The notes: generated from the letters alone by a model not told the origin. Positions 11,771-19,975 are shown, counted from the stretch's first letter. The stretch is 64,000 nucleotides of DNA from Aeromicrobium chenweiae (GCF_003065605.1 NZ_CP026952.1:2542001-2606000), one strand, 5' to 3'. Numbers and translations: made by a program.

Positions 11771-12349
11771 ATGGACACTTTGAAGGATTTCGACTGGTGG
11801 GTCTGGGCCCTCATCGCGATCGCGATCATCGCTATCATCGCGTTGGGCGTCATGCTCGCCAAGCGAGCCGAGATGAAGCGCAAGGTCGCTCGCCGCGAGA
11901 AGGCTGAGGGCATCCGTCACGAGGCCCGTGGCGTCGAGGTCGAGGCCAAGCGCAAGGAAGCCGACGCCGCGTCGATCCGTGCCGATGCCGAGCAGGCTCG
12001 AGTCGAGGCGGAGGCCAAGGAGCGGGCCGCCCAGGAGCGTGAGCGGGAGGCGTCCAAGGTCCGCAGCCACCTCGACGAGCGCCTCGCCGAGGCCGATCGC
12101 CTCGATCCCGACGGCACGTCCAAGGCCAACGACGGGCAGAGCCGCACCGCCGGCCGCGGTGACGAGCGGACGACGGGCGGCACCGACGCCAAGAGCGCGT
12201 ACGTCGCAGGTCGTGAGGACGAGCGCGCCGCCAGCACCGACACCGGGGACGGCTCGCACGTCGACCGCGCGGCGGCCGAGGGTCCGGTCGAGGGCGGGAC
12301 TGCCGACCGTCCGACCCACGTCGCCCCCACGGACGACGACCGCCGCTGA
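11771..12349 (+). CDS. single-pass membrane protein with charged coiled-coil tail
   Basis: 192 aa. One N-terminal transmembrane helix (residues ~10-30, WVWALIAIAIIAIIALGVML) is followed by a Lys/Arg/Glu/Ala-rich coiled coil (~32-105), then a disordered Asp/Gly/Thr tail. No domain recognised. The start ATG follows GGGAGGAACATC, a good ribosome site. The gene runs into a 63-bp palindrome shared with the convergent enoyl-CoA hydratase. Proteins of this layout occur widely in Nocardioidaceae with no assigned role. Confidence 0.75.
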   Translation: MDTLKDFDWWVWALIAIAIIAIIALGVMLAKRAEMKRKVARREKAEGIRHEARGVEVEAKRKEADAASIRADAEQARVEAEAKERAAQEREREASKVRSHLDERLAEADRLDPDGTSKANDGQSRTAGRGDERTTGGTDAKSAYVAGREDERAASTDTGDGSHVDRAAAEGPVEGGTADRPTHVAPTDDDRR

Positions 12350-12360
12350 TCCGCACTCCC

Positions 12361-12423
12361 CGCTGGGCCTGACGTTCCTGCAGACACGCCGTCGGCGTGT
12401 CGGCAGAAACGTCAGGCCCAGCG
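12361..12423. terminator. 63-bp near-perfect palindrome between convergent genes
   Basis: Two 30-base arms (12361-12390 and 12394-12423) are reverse complements with two mismatches around a 3-base GTC loop. It occupies almost the whole gap between the stop at 12349 and the convergent stop at 12436, so it can act as a terminator in both directions. There is no T-run. It is far longer than a normal hairpin terminator. Confidence 0.7.
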
Positions 12424-12435
12424 TTGGTTGGCCGA

Positions 12436-13215
12436 TCAGCTCCCGCTGAAGGTCGCCTTGCCCGGTCCGTTCTCCACGAACGAGTCCATGCCGGCGCGTC
12501 GGTCGTCCGTCGCGAACAGGCCGGTGAACTCGGCCCGCTCGATCTCCAGGCCGGTCTGCAGGTCGACCTCGAGTCCGCGGTCGACGGCGTTCTTGGCCGC
12601 CCGCAGCGCGAGCGCGGGTCCGCCCACGAACTGGGCCGCCCACTCGGTGGCCTTCGCGTAGACCTCGTCGGCGGGGTGCACCTGGTCGACCAGGCCGATC
12701 GCGAGCGCCTCCTGGGCGTCGACGAAGCGCCCGGTGAAGATCAGCTCCTTGGCCTTCGCCGGACCGACGAGGCGGGACAGCCGCTGGGTGCCACCCGCGC
12801 CCGGGATGATGCCGAGCAGGATCTCGGGCTGGCCGAGCTTGGCGTTGTCGGCCGCGAAGCGGACGTCCGTGGCCATGGCGACCTCGCAACCGCCGCCCAG
12901 CGCGAAACCGGTGATCGCCGAGACCGTCGGCTTGACGATCGCGGCCAGGTCCCGGGTGAACGCCTGCAGGAGGTGGGCGCGGCGCACCATCTCGGCGTAC
13001 GACAGCGTCGCCATCTCCTTGACGTCGGCACCGGCCGCGAACACCCGCTCGCCTCCGTAGACGACCACCGCGGCCACGTCGTCACGCGAGTCGGCCTCCT
13101 TCGCGGCTGCCGAGAGCTCGGACTGCACCTGGGCACTGATCGCGTTCATCTTCGGCCGGTCGAGCCGGATCGTCCCCACGCCGTCGCTGACCTCGAGTCG
13201 CACGAACTCTCCCAC
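12436..13215 (-). CDS. enoyl-CoA hydratase/isomerase (crotonase family)
   Basis: 259 aa from a GTG with AGGAGG five bases upstream (the frame is open further but has no other ribosome site). It hydrates 2-enoyl-CoA in beta-oxidation. Crotonase features: FAAGADVKEM oxyanion-hole strand, GFALGGGCEVAMATD (first catalytic Glu) and GQPEILLGIIPGAGGTQRL (second Glu). It lies 16 bases downstream of the MFS gene and so may be transcribed from the ArsR-controlled promoter. Resembles mycobacterial EchA8-type hydratases. Substrate chain length cannot be told. Confidence 0.93.
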   Translation of the reverse strand: MGEFVRLEVSDGVGTIRLDRPKMNAISAQVQSELSAAAKEADSRDDVAAVVVYGGERVFAAGADVKEMATLSYAEMVRRAHLLQAFTRDLAAIVKPTVSAITGFALGGGCEVAMATDVRFAADNAKLGQPEILLGIIPGAGGTQRLSRLVGPAKAKELIFTGRFVDAQEALAIGLVDQVHPADEVYAKATEWAAQFVGGPALALRAAKNAVDRGLEVDLQTGLEIERAEFTGLFATDDRRAGMDSFVENGPGKATFSGS

Positions 13216-13231
13216 GATGTCCTCCTGAAGA

Positions 13232-14509
13232 TCATCGACGCCCGCGGCGGACGCCGTCGTCGTCGAGCATAGGGGCCTGCGGCGTGCCTGCCGGTGCGGG
13301 TGCCCGGACCAGGAACAGGGGCGCGGCCAGCGCGAGGACGACGCCACCGACCACCATCGCGAACCCGGTGGACACGCTCGTGGCCAGGGCGCCGAGGACG
13401 ACCAGCCCCAACGAGCCGCCCGGGTGCATGACCATCGACCCGAGCGACAGCACGGTCGCCCGGTGCTCGCGGTCGACCTGCTGGTGCAGCAGCGTCTCGT
13501 GGATCGCGCCCGCCATCGAGTGCACGGCGTACGTCGCGAAGAGACCCGCGACGAGCCCGATCGGCCCGGCCGCCAGGCCCATCGCCACGACGGTGCCGCC
13601 CTGCACGATCCTCAGGGCCACCGAGACACCCACCATGCTCCAGCGCCGCAGCAGCAGCGGCACCATCGCTGCGCCCAGGGCGGACACCCCCCACGCCGCC
13701 GCCGTGACAGGTCCCATGAGCGACGCGGCCTCGTCGCGGTCCCCCACGAGCTCGGCGAGCCGCACCGGCATCAGCGTCTCGAACGAGATCATCCCGAAAC
13801 CCCAGAACAGCTCGACCGCCACCAGGGCGCTCAGCACGCGTGAGCGCAGCAGCAGCCGGGCGCCGTCCAGGATCGTTCGAGGAGTGGCGCGGACCGAGGA
13901 GAGCAGGCTGCGCCCGGCCACCACCCGCTCACCCCCCATGAGCAGCAGCGCCGCGACCATCTGCACGACGCTGAGCCCCGCCGCGATCCAGTACGGCAGC
14001 GCGAGCGCCTCGGACCGGCCGAACGGCGCCCAGGCCACGAGCCCGGCCGAGAGGATGGCTCCCCCGGCGATGCCCAGGCCCACGACGCTCGCATACCCCG
14101 CGAGCCCCTTCGCGACGACCGCCGGACGCTCCTGCTCCGGCACCTCGTCGTGCACCGCGTCGACGAACCACGCGTTCAGCGGTCCGCTGTCCAGGGCGCG
14201 GTACGCCCCGGCCAGGGCGGTCGCCAGAGCGAACGCGGCAGGCGTCTGCGCCATCGCGTAGACCACGTACGAGCAGAGGGCGACCGCGGCGGACGCGACG
14301 AACACGGGCCTGCGGCCGACGGCGTCGGCGAATCCCCCGGTGGGCAGCTCCAGCGCCAGGACGACGATGCCCTGCACGGCTGCCACGGAGCCGTACTCGG
14401 CAACCGACAGCCCGCGATCCAGGGGCAGCAGCGCCGCGACCGGGACGATGAGGCCGGTCGACGACCAGCGGATCGCGGCCAGCAGCCAGAACCGGGTACG
14501 GACGCTCAC
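13232..14509 (-). CDS. MFS transporter, drug-efflux type
   Basis: 425 aa, about 12 hydrophobic helices, with an MFS motif A-like loop GGFADAVGRRPVF after helix 2. The GTG start overlaps the stop of the ArsR-type gene (GTGA), so regulator and pump are translated together. An export substrate that also inactivates the regulator is the usual arrangement. The substrate is unknown. Confidence 0.85.
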   Translation of the reverse strand: MSVRTRFWLLAAIRWSSTGLIVPVAALLPLDRGLSVAEYGSVAAVQGIVVLALELPTGGFADAVGRRPVFVASAAVALCSYVVYAMAQTPAAFALATALAGAYRALDSGPLNAWFVDAVHDEVPEQERPAVVAKGLAGYASVVGLGIAGGAILSAGLVAWAPFGRSEALALPYWIAAGLSVVQMVAALLLMGGERVVAGRSLLSSVRATPRTILDGARLLLRSRVLSALVAVELFWGFGMISFETLMPVRLAELVGDRDEAASLMGPVTAAAWGVSALGAAMVPLLLRRWSMVGVSVALRIVQGGTVVAMGLAAGPIGLVAGLFATYAVHSMAGAIHETLLHQQVDREHRATVLSLGSMVMHPGGSLGLVVLGALATSVSTGFAMVVGGVVLALAAPLFLVRAPAPAGTPQAPMLDDDGVRRGRR

Positions 14510-15039
14510 GCCGGGGTGTCCGGCCTCGGCAGCGTGAGGAGGTGGACGACCACGTCCTCGGACCCCTTCCGGCCCCAGTAGCGCGTCACGACCTCGTGCA
14601 GATCGTCCAGCAGCGCCCGGAGGTCGTCGGGGTCGAGCTGGAGGCGGTAGTCGTTGTGCCCGATGCCCGGCCGCGGCTCGGTCCACGCCTCGAGCCCCTC
14701 GCGGAGGTAGTCCTCCTGCCGGCGGCGCACCGCGTCGACGTACTCCCGGCCGCCGTCGAGGTCGCCCAGGGCGGACGGGAACGTCGTGGCGTCCTGCAGG
14801 GCCTTCCACCGTCGTTCCCGCCCGGACGGCTGCTCGTCGTCGTCGCCGACGAACCCGAACCGCTCGAGCTGTCGCAGGTGGTACGACGTCGATCCGCTCG
14901 ACTCGCCCAGCGCGCGTCCCAGCTCCGACGCCGTGGCGGGACCGTCGCCCCGGAGCCGGCCGAGCAGGGCCAGACGCAGCGGGTGGGACACGGCCTTGAG
15001 GGTCTCGAGGTCGTCGACGACCTTGGTGGTGAACGCCAT
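14506..15039 (-). CDS. ArsR-type helix-turn-helix regulator
   Basis: 177 aa. Winged HTH at residues ~8-75: VSHPLRLALLGRLRGDGPAT, then SGSTSYHLRQLERFGFV as recognition helix and wing. The remaining ~100 residues are not the metal-binding ArsR type (no Cys pair), so it is probably a small-molecule sensor, HTH_20/YdhC-like. The start is the ATG of MAFTTKVVDD. Its own promoter carries two tandem dyads over the -35 region, arguing for autorepression of the regulator-pump-hydratase unit. Confidence 0.88.
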   Translation of the reverse strand: MAFTTKVVDDLETLKAVSHPLRLALLGRLRGDGPATASELGRALGESSGSTSYHLRQLERFGFVGDDDEQPSGRERRWKALQDATTFPSALGDLDGGREYVDAVRRRQEDYLREGLEAWTEPRPGIGHNDYRLQLDPDDLRALLDDLHEVVTRYWGRKGSEDVVVHLLTLPRPDTPA

Positions 15040-15046
15040 GCCACCC

Positions 15047-15087
15047 ACCGTAGGACTGCAAAGACTTCTTTGCAAACAATTCTTTGC
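15047..15087 (-). promoter_or_regulatory. promoter with double operator for the ArsR-type gene
   Basis: On the minus strand TTGCAA (15075-15070), a 17-base spacer and TACGGT (15052-15047) form a good sigma-70-type promoter, seven bases before the ATG. Two 16-bp dyads lie over and upstream of the -35: GCAAAGACTTCTTTGC (15058-15073) and GCAAACAATTCTTTGC (15072-15087), sharing two bases. Each has GCAAA/TTTGC-type arms. This is the expected operator of the adjacent regulator. Confidence 0.75.
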
Positions 15088-15090
15088 GGT

Positions 15091-15501
15091 TTACGCGACC
15101 TGCCCCGCCAGCACGCAGTAGGAGAAGAACGCCACGCCGAGGACCATGCCGACGTGCCCGAGGATCGACAGGAACGGACCCCGGGCCCAGCTGTCGTCCT
15201 TGGCGTCCGCGGCGTGCCGCCCTCCCCCGGGCAGCCAGCGCGCCAGGATGAGCAGGCCGATGAGCGCCTCGACCGACCACAGGACGACAGCCAGCAGGCC
15301 GACGGGTTCGCTCGGCGAGGCGAGGTAGTACGCGCCGGAGGCGAGCATCCCCACACCCACGACCGTGTGCGCGTCGACCAGGCTGTCGGAGATCTGCGCT
15401 CGTCCGGCCTGGGCGTCGTTCGCCCGCAGCCGCAATCGGGTCAGCAGCACCACCACGGCCGCCAGGGCGACCAGCATCCACAGCACGTTCTCGATCTCCA
15501 C
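15091..15501 (-). CDS. four-helix integral membrane protein, unknown function
   Basis: 136 aa from a GTG (VEIENVLWMLVALAAV). Hydrophobic helices at ~6-22, 44-62, 66-88 and 112-132. A conserved-looking LVDAHTVVGVGMLASGAYYL segment and an Asp/Lys loop (GRHAADAKDDSWARGP) are visible. No family recognised. It runs toward, and stops just before, the operator region of the ArsR-type gene. The start has no strong ribosome site and is uncertain. Confidence 0.65.
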   Translation of the reverse strand: MEIENVLWMLVALAAVVVLLTRLRLRANDAQAGRAQISDSLVDAHTVVGVGMLASGAYYLASPSEPVGLLAVVLWSVEALIGLLILARWLPGGGRHAADAKDDSWARGPFLSILGHVGMVLGVAFFSYCVLAGQVA

Positions 15502-15572
15502 CGTCGCATGGTGGCACAGGTCACACCCGGCGGGAACACCCTCTCTCCGCCACGGTGGTCGGAGGCGCCCGC

Positions 15573-16034
15573 CTAGGTGTCGTCGGAGATGTCGGCCACC
15601 TGCGCGTCGAGCACCCGGACGACATCCGCCGCGTCGGCCGTGATGGCGACGCCGGGAGCTCCGCCACCCAGCGAGATCCGACCCGTCACCGAGGCGTCGA
15701 CGACGACCGGCCATGCCGTCAGGGAGCCGAACGGCGTGATCGTGCCCCGCTCGTAGCCGGTGGCGGCCAGCGCCCCGGCCGGGTCCGGCATCGACAGCCG
15801 GGACGTCCCGAGCACCGCGCGCAGCTTCGGCCACGAGAAGGTCCGGTCGCCCGGCACCAGTACCAGCACGAAGTCGTCGTCGGCCCGTCGCACGACCAGC
15901 GTCTTGACGATCTCGCGCGGCTCCACCCCACGGGCGGCGGCGGCCTCGGCGAGAGACGCGACCGGGCCGTGCCGGGTGACCTCGTACGCGATCCCGGTGG
16001 CCTCCACGGCCGCGACGGCTCGTTCCTCGCTCAC
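15573..16034 (-). CDS. YbaK/EbsC-type aminoacyl-tRNA deacylase
   Basis: 153 aa. Members of this family remove mischarged amino acids from tRNA (Cys-tRNAPro or Ala-tRNAPro). Visible: GPVASLAEAAAARGVEPREI, IVKTLVVRRADDDFVLVLVP with the family's catalytic-type Lys, and YERGTITPFG (GxxxPFG motif). The GTG start has a TACGCT hexamer exactly six bases upstream and no ribosome site, so the mRNA is probably leaderless. Divergent from the NUDIX gene with only 66 bases between. Confidence 0.88.
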   Translation of the reverse strand: MSEERAVAAVEATGIAYEVTRHGPVASLAEAAAARGVEPREIVKTLVVRRADDDFVLVLVPGDRTFSWPKLRAVLGTSRLSMPDPAGALAATGYERGTITPFGSLTAWPVVVDASVTGRISLGGGAPGVAITADAADVVRVLDAQVADISDDT

Positions 16035-16040
16035 GCCCCG

Positions 16041-16046
16041 AGCGTA
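16041..16046 (-). promoter_or_regulatory. -10 hexamer TACGCT, leaderless promoter of the YbaK-type gene
   Basis: TACGCT sits six bases before the GTG at 16034 on the minus strand. It is back to back with the plus-strand -10 at 16089-16094. Confidence 0.55.
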
Positions 16047-16088
16047 GCGCCGTCGACGGACCGCACGCCGCGGATCCCCGCCGCCGGA

Positions 16089-16094
16089 TAGCCT
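16089..16094 (+). promoter_or_regulatory. -10 hexamer TAGCCT, leaderless promoter of the NUDIX gene
   Basis: TAGCCT is followed by exactly six bases and then the ATG at 16101. Confidence 0.55.
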
Positions 16095-16100
16095 GAGGGC

Positions 16101-16961
16101 ATGACCGTCACCCTGCGCGACGACGACCTCTCTCTCGTGCCCACCACGGGCTCCGACGAGTTCACCGGCTTCGCGATCGTCCTGGCCGATGAGCGTCGCG
16201 GCACGGTCGCCCTCCGCTCCGAGGGCAGGAGCATCGCGTCGATCCGGTGGAACTCCAGCCTCGAGCAGCCGTTCGCGGTGGCCCGCGCACTGCGGCTCGC
16301 GATCGAGCACGCCTTCGCCGAGCTCGGCGTCGGCCGGGTCGAGGTGCGTCTGCCGCTCGACGCCACCGCGGACGTCCGCGCCGCATCCCTCAGCGGCCTG
16401 CGCCGCGAGGGCGTGATCCGCCTGCCCGGCGACGTCCCCGACGAGGTCCTCATGGCGCGGCTGGTCGACGACCCGCCCGCGTCCAGCAAGGAGGGCTTCA
16501 CCGCGATCCTCAACGCCGGCCTGCCGACCAAGCGCGTGATCAGCCAGGGACTGCTGCGCGACGAGCAGGGCCGGGTGCTGCTGTGCGAGCTGACCTACAA
16601 GCGTGAGTGGGACCTTCCCGGCGGCGTCGTCGAGGTCGGCGAGCCGCCCGCCCTCGGGCTCGTGCGCGAGCTCCAGGAGGAGCTCGGCATCGAGGTCGAG
16701 GTCCGCAGCCTGCTCACGGTCAACTGGCTGCCGGCGTGGCGCGGCTGGGACGACGCGTGCATCTTCTTGTTCGACCTCGGCGTGGTCGACGGCGCGATCA
16801 CCGAGGGCATGACCCTCCAGGCGTCCGAGATCAAGTCGGTCACCTGGTGCGACCCGGCGACCGTGCGCGAGCGGGCGACGGCCGCGGCGATCGAGCTGCT
16901 CGAGGCCGTCGACTCCGGCAGCCTGCCGACCTACCGCGAGGCCCCCAAGGCGGCCGAGTAG
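16101..16961 (+). CDS. two-domain protein: GNAT-like N-terminus plus NUDIX hydrolase
   Basis: 286 aa. Residues ~145-275 are a NUDIX domain; the box reads G175-x5-E181-x7-R189-E190-L-x-E193-E194-x-G196-I197, a complete metal-binding signature for pyrophosphate hydrolysis of nucleoside diphosphate-linked substrates. Residues 1-125 (GFAIVLADERRGTVAL, VARALRLAIEHAFAELGVGR, GLRREGVIR) look like the RimJ-type GNAT acetyltransferase fold without a clear acetyl-CoA loop. The substrate is unknown. Leaderless start. Confidence 0.85.
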   Translation: MTVTLRDDDLSLVPTTGSDEFTGFAIVLADERRGTVALRSEGRSIASIRWNSSLEQPFAVARALRLAIEHAFAELGVGRVEVRLPLDATADVRAASLSGLRREGVIRLPGDVPDEVLMARLVDDPPASSKEGFTAILNAGLPTKRVISQGLLRDEQGRVLLCELTYKREWDLPGGVVEVGEPPALGLVRELQEELGIEVEVRSLLTVNWLPAWRGWDDACIFLFDLGVVDGAITEGMTLQASEIKSVTWCDPATVRERATAAAIELLEAVDSGSLPTYREAPKAAE

Positions 16962-16964
16962 CCG

Positions 16965-17939
16965 TCAGGGACTCGCGGTGGTGCTGGCGTCCGCGCTCAC
17001 GACCCCGCCGTACTGACCCAGCGCACGGGGCTTGCCTCCGCCGCCGGGCAGGTACAGCAGCACCTGGTGGTAGTAGTTGAGCTTGCCCGACCCCGCGATG
17101 CCCGACGCGAGGAAGGCCTGCTGCGGCGTGCCCTCGGGCCACGTGATCGTGAGCCCGTCCTCCACGTCGTACGTGTCGGAGCGCAGCAGCGTCACGAAGG
17201 CCAGCGCTCCCCCGTCGGTGGTCCGCAGCGCGTACCTCACGTCGTCGGCGGCCCAGGTCTGGGAGAACTTCACGCCCCGCAGCGAGCCGTTGGTCGCGGC
17301 CGTCGACCGCATCTGCTTGATGAACGAGTCGGACGCGATCCGGCGCGCCTCGGGGGCCTGGGGGTCGGCCAGGACCTTGGCGTACGCGGCGGCCGCGTCC
17401 TGCGCCGACATCGACATGCCCGCACCGTCCTGGGGCTTGACGGTGACCGGGGCGCCCGACCGCTGGCGGATGTCCGGCAGCTTCGTCCTGGCCAGCGTCT
17501 CGGGGCTCGCGCTGAGCAGCCACGGGTCGACCGAGGACCCCCGCTCGAAGATCTGCACCCGGTTCACCCCGGCGTCACGCTCGCGGACGACGGCGAAGAA
17601 CCAGAGGGGGTATGCCGAGAAGCGTGGGGTCAGCACCTGCGTCACCTCGACCGCGGACGTGTCGGCAGCCTGCTTGGTGGCGAGGCGCTGCGACACCTCG
17701 AACGACCCGGTGTCGATCGCGAGCACCGGTCCGGTCTCGACGGTCGACAGCGGCTTGGCGTCCAGCAGCTCGATCGCGGTGTTGCGCACCTCGCGGTAGC
17801 GGTCGAAGACCTTGGTGACCTCGGCCTCGCGCGCCGCGGTCTTCTCGATCCGCGCCCCGTCCCGGTGGTGCGGGACGGCACAAGCGGCGAGCGCCAGGAA
17901 GCAGACCAGCGCGAGCCACCGGCGTGCGTGGTGCCTCAT
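16965..17939 (-). CDS. lipoprotein of unknown function
   Basis: 324 aa. Signal peptide with lipobox LAAC (RRWLALVCFLALAACAVP). The mature part is mixed alpha/beta and mentions no known motif; actinobacteria carry similar proteins downstream of a membrane protein with acidic tail. It overlaps the upstream gene by four bases (ATGA), so the two probably act together at the membrane. Stops three bases from the convergent NUDIX stop. Confidence 0.75.
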   Translation of the reverse strand: MRHHARRWLALVCFLALAACAVPHHRDGARIEKTAAREAEVTKVFDRYREVRNTAIELLDAKPLSTVETGPVLAIDTGSFEVSQRLATKQAADTSAVEVTQVLTPRFSAYPLWFFAVVRERDAGVNRVQIFERGSSVDPWLLSASPETLARTKLPDIRQRSGAPVTVKPQDGAGMSMSAQDAAAAYAKVLADPQAPEARRIASDSFIKQMRSTAATNGSLRGVKFSQTWAADDVRYALRTTDGGALAFVTLLRSDTYDVEDGLTITWPEGTPQQAFLASGIAGSGKLNYYHQVLLYLPGGGGKPRALGQYGGVVSADASTTASP

Positions 17940-18880
17940 GCGTCCTCCTCCTCGTCCACGATCTCGAACTCCGCGAGCTCGTCCTCGCTCACCTCGTGCT
18001 CGACGCCGTCCTCGTCCACGTAGACGTACAGCACCTGCGCGGCAGCAACGGGTCTCGGGGCGGGCGCCGGTCCCGTCCGCTCCGGGGCGGGTGCGGGTTC
18101 CGGGTCGGGCCCGGGCTCGGGCTCGGGCCCCGCCGACGGGACGGGCTCCTCGTCCTCCTCGACGATCTCGAGGCCCTGCGCCTCCTCGGCCGAGATCTCG
18201 TGCTCGATCCCGTCGTCGTCGACGTACACGTAGACGACCTCCTCGACGACCTCGCCGTCCTGCGGATCGTCCTCGTCGTCGTCCTCCGGGCCGTTGCGGC
18301 GCACCAGGATGCCGAGCCAGGCGACTCCGAGGCCGAGCAGCAGCAGGGCCGCGCCCTTCGCGAAGCCGCCCTTGACGCCGTACGCGACGGTCACCTGCAG
18401 CCCGGACAGGTTCGACGAGCCGACGGAGAGAATCGCGAGCGAGACGGTCTGGTCCGGCAGCTGCGTGCTGATGCTGGCGCCGCCGAGGCCGGCCGAGCTC
18501 TCGATCCACCAGTCGAGCGCGGTGGGGGCGCCCGGCAGGTTCGGGTTGCCCTTCACCGCGCGGGTCGAGATCGTCCACGGGCGCTGGAAGTCGGTGATCT
18601 CCAGGCGCTTGGTCCGGCGGACGTAGTCCCGGACGTCGACCGAGTTCGCGAGGCCGACGAAGACCGGCTTGCGGACGGGGACCTCGGCGAGGACGTCGAC
18701 CTGCACGTCGGCCCACCTGATGACGCGGGGCGTCGTGACGACGGCGGTGTCGTCGGTCTCGATCAGGTGGGGCCCGGTGGAGAACCGGCTGTCCGGGCCG
18801 AGCACGGCCATCACGGCGATGCCGAGGATCGTGAGGAGGACCCCGAGGACGGACAAGGCCCAGCCCCACCTCGCCCGCAT
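17936..18880 (-). CDS. membrane protein with duplicated acidic C-terminal repeat
   Basis: 314 aa. The ATG with GGGGAG upstream is chosen over a GTG two codons earlier. Helix 1 (~residues 6-28), an extracytoplasmic domain (~30-170), helix 2 (~175-192, KGAALLLLGLGVAWLGILV), then a cytoplasmic Asp/Glu tail. The tail contains two copies of a ~30-residue unit, VVYVYVDDDGIEHEIS... and VLYVYVDEDGVEHEVS..., separated by a Pro/Glu linker. Function unknown. Coupled to the lipoprotein gene downstream; the acidic repeats suggest a protein-docking or cation-binding module. Confidence 0.75.
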   Translation of the reverse strand: MRARWGWALSVLGVLLTILGIAVMAVLGPDSRFSTGPHLIETDDTAVVTTPRVIRWADVQVDVLAEVPVRKPVFVGLANSVDVRDYVRRTKRLEITDFQRPWTISTRAVKGNPNLPGAPTALDWWIESSAGLGGASISTQLPDQTVSLAILSVGSSNLSGLQVTVAYGVKGGFAKGAALLLLGLGVAWLGILVRRNGPEDDDEDDPQDGEVVEEVVYVYVDDDGIEHEISAEEAQGLEIVEEDEEPVPSAGPEPEPGPDPEPAPAPERTGPAPAPRPVAAAQVLYVYVDEDGVEHEVSEDELAEFEIVDEEEDA

Positions 18881-19022
18881 CAGCACTCCCCTTCACGCCC
18901 CCCGGTGGGTGCGCCCTGACCCTACCGGTCCGGATCGCCGAAACAGGTCAGGTTGCAGCGTTCCCCGGCGGGTCGCGGACAGGCGGTCTCGGCGCGGTGG
19001 TGTGCCGCGTCGCGGCTGCGGC

Positions 19023-19943
19023 TCAGAACAGGGCGCTGGCGAGCGACCGCCGGGCCGTCATGACCACCGGATCCGCGATGCCGACGACCGTGAACAGCTC
19101 GAGCAGCCGCTCCCGGACCGTCTCGCGCTCGTCGCCGGACGTGCGCTTGACCAGGTCGATGAGGCGCAGGAACGCGTCCTCGACCTTGCCACCGCTGATG
19201 TCGAGGTCGGCGACCAGCATCTGCGCCTCGATGTCGTCGGGGTCGTCGGCGGCCGCCTTGCGAGCAGCCTGCAGGTCCGCGTTCTTGGTGCGCGACAGCC
19301 ACTTGACCCGGGCCAGGCGCTCGGCGACCTCGACGTCGGCGGGGTACTGCACGCGGAGCTTCTCGTACTCCGCGACCGCGGTCTCGAAGTCGCTCGCCAT
19401 GAAGGCCTCCTCCGCGGCGGCGAACCGCGGGTCCTCGGGCTCCTCCTCCGGCTCACCGTCGGCCGGGGCCGCGCCGACGGGCTGGGCGCGACCGGTCAGC
19501 CCGTTCTCGGCCGCGATGCGCACGAGCTCGTCGAAGTAGCGGCGCACCTCGGCCTCCTCGACCGTGCCCTGGAACAGCGGCACCGGCTGTCCCTTGACCA
19601 GGCCGGCGACGAACGGGACGCCCTGCACGTTGAGCGCCTGGGCGATCTGGGGACTGGCGTCGACGTCGACCCGCGCGAGCAGGATCTGGCCGGCGTACGA
19701 GTCCACGACCCGGCCGAGGACGTCGTTGAACGCCGCGCCCTGCGGGGCGCGCGAGGACCACAGGCCCAGGACCACGACGTACGACATCGAGGCCTCGAGC
19801 GCGACGGACTGGAACGTGCGCTCGTCGATGTCGACGACGTACGAGCCGGCCCCGCCCGACGCGCCGGACGACGCGGCCGCGGGACGGTTGGCGGGTTGCT
19901 TCAGCGCTGACAGATCGATGGCACCGGGACGCGAGAAGTTCAT
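19023..19943 (-). CDS. ybbN: YbbN-like thioredoxin-fold/TPR co-chaperone lacking the CxxC
   Basis: 306 aa. Residues ~35-150 form a thioredoxin fold (YVVVLGLWSSRAPQG, LARVDVDASPQIAQALNVQG and the cis-Pro loop VPFVAGLVKG), but the WCxxC site is W62-S-S-R-A-P, so both redox cysteines are missing. The C-terminal ~110 residues are TPR-like helices (AEEAFMASDFETAVAEYEKL). This is the layout of CnoX/YbbN, a redox-linked chaperone; without cysteines it is probably a holdase only. Leaderless start after TATGAT. Confidence 0.88.
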   Translation of the reverse strand: MNFSRPGAIDLSALKQPANRPAAASSGASGGAGSYVVDIDERTFQSVALEASMSYVVVLGLWSSRAPQGAAFNDVLGRVVDSYAGQILLARVDVDASPQIAQALNVQGVPFVAGLVKGQPVPLFQGTVEEAEVRRYFDELVRIAAENGLTGRAQPVGAAPADGEPEEEPEDPRFAAAEEAFMASDFETAVAEYEKLRVQYPADVEVAERLARVKWLSRTKNADLQAARKAAADDPDDIEAQMLVADLDISGGKVEDAFLRLIDLVKRTSGDERETVRERLLELFTVVGIADPVVMTARRSLASALF

Positions 19944-19949
19944 GCCCCC

Positions 19950-19955
19950 ATCATA
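19950..19955 (-). promoter_or_regulatory. -10 hexamer TATGAT, leaderless promoter of the YbbN-like gene
   Basis: TATGAT, close to the consensus, lies exactly six bases before the ATG at 19943. Confidence 0.6.
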
Positions 19956-19975
19956 GGAAGGTTGTCGCGAAGCGG

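Noticed and set aside
18887..19022. small RNA or gene in the gap before the YbbN-like gene
   Set aside because: Only a weak GC-rich hairpin and a TAGGGT hexamer for the downstream membrane-protein gene are visible; no coding frame with a start site.
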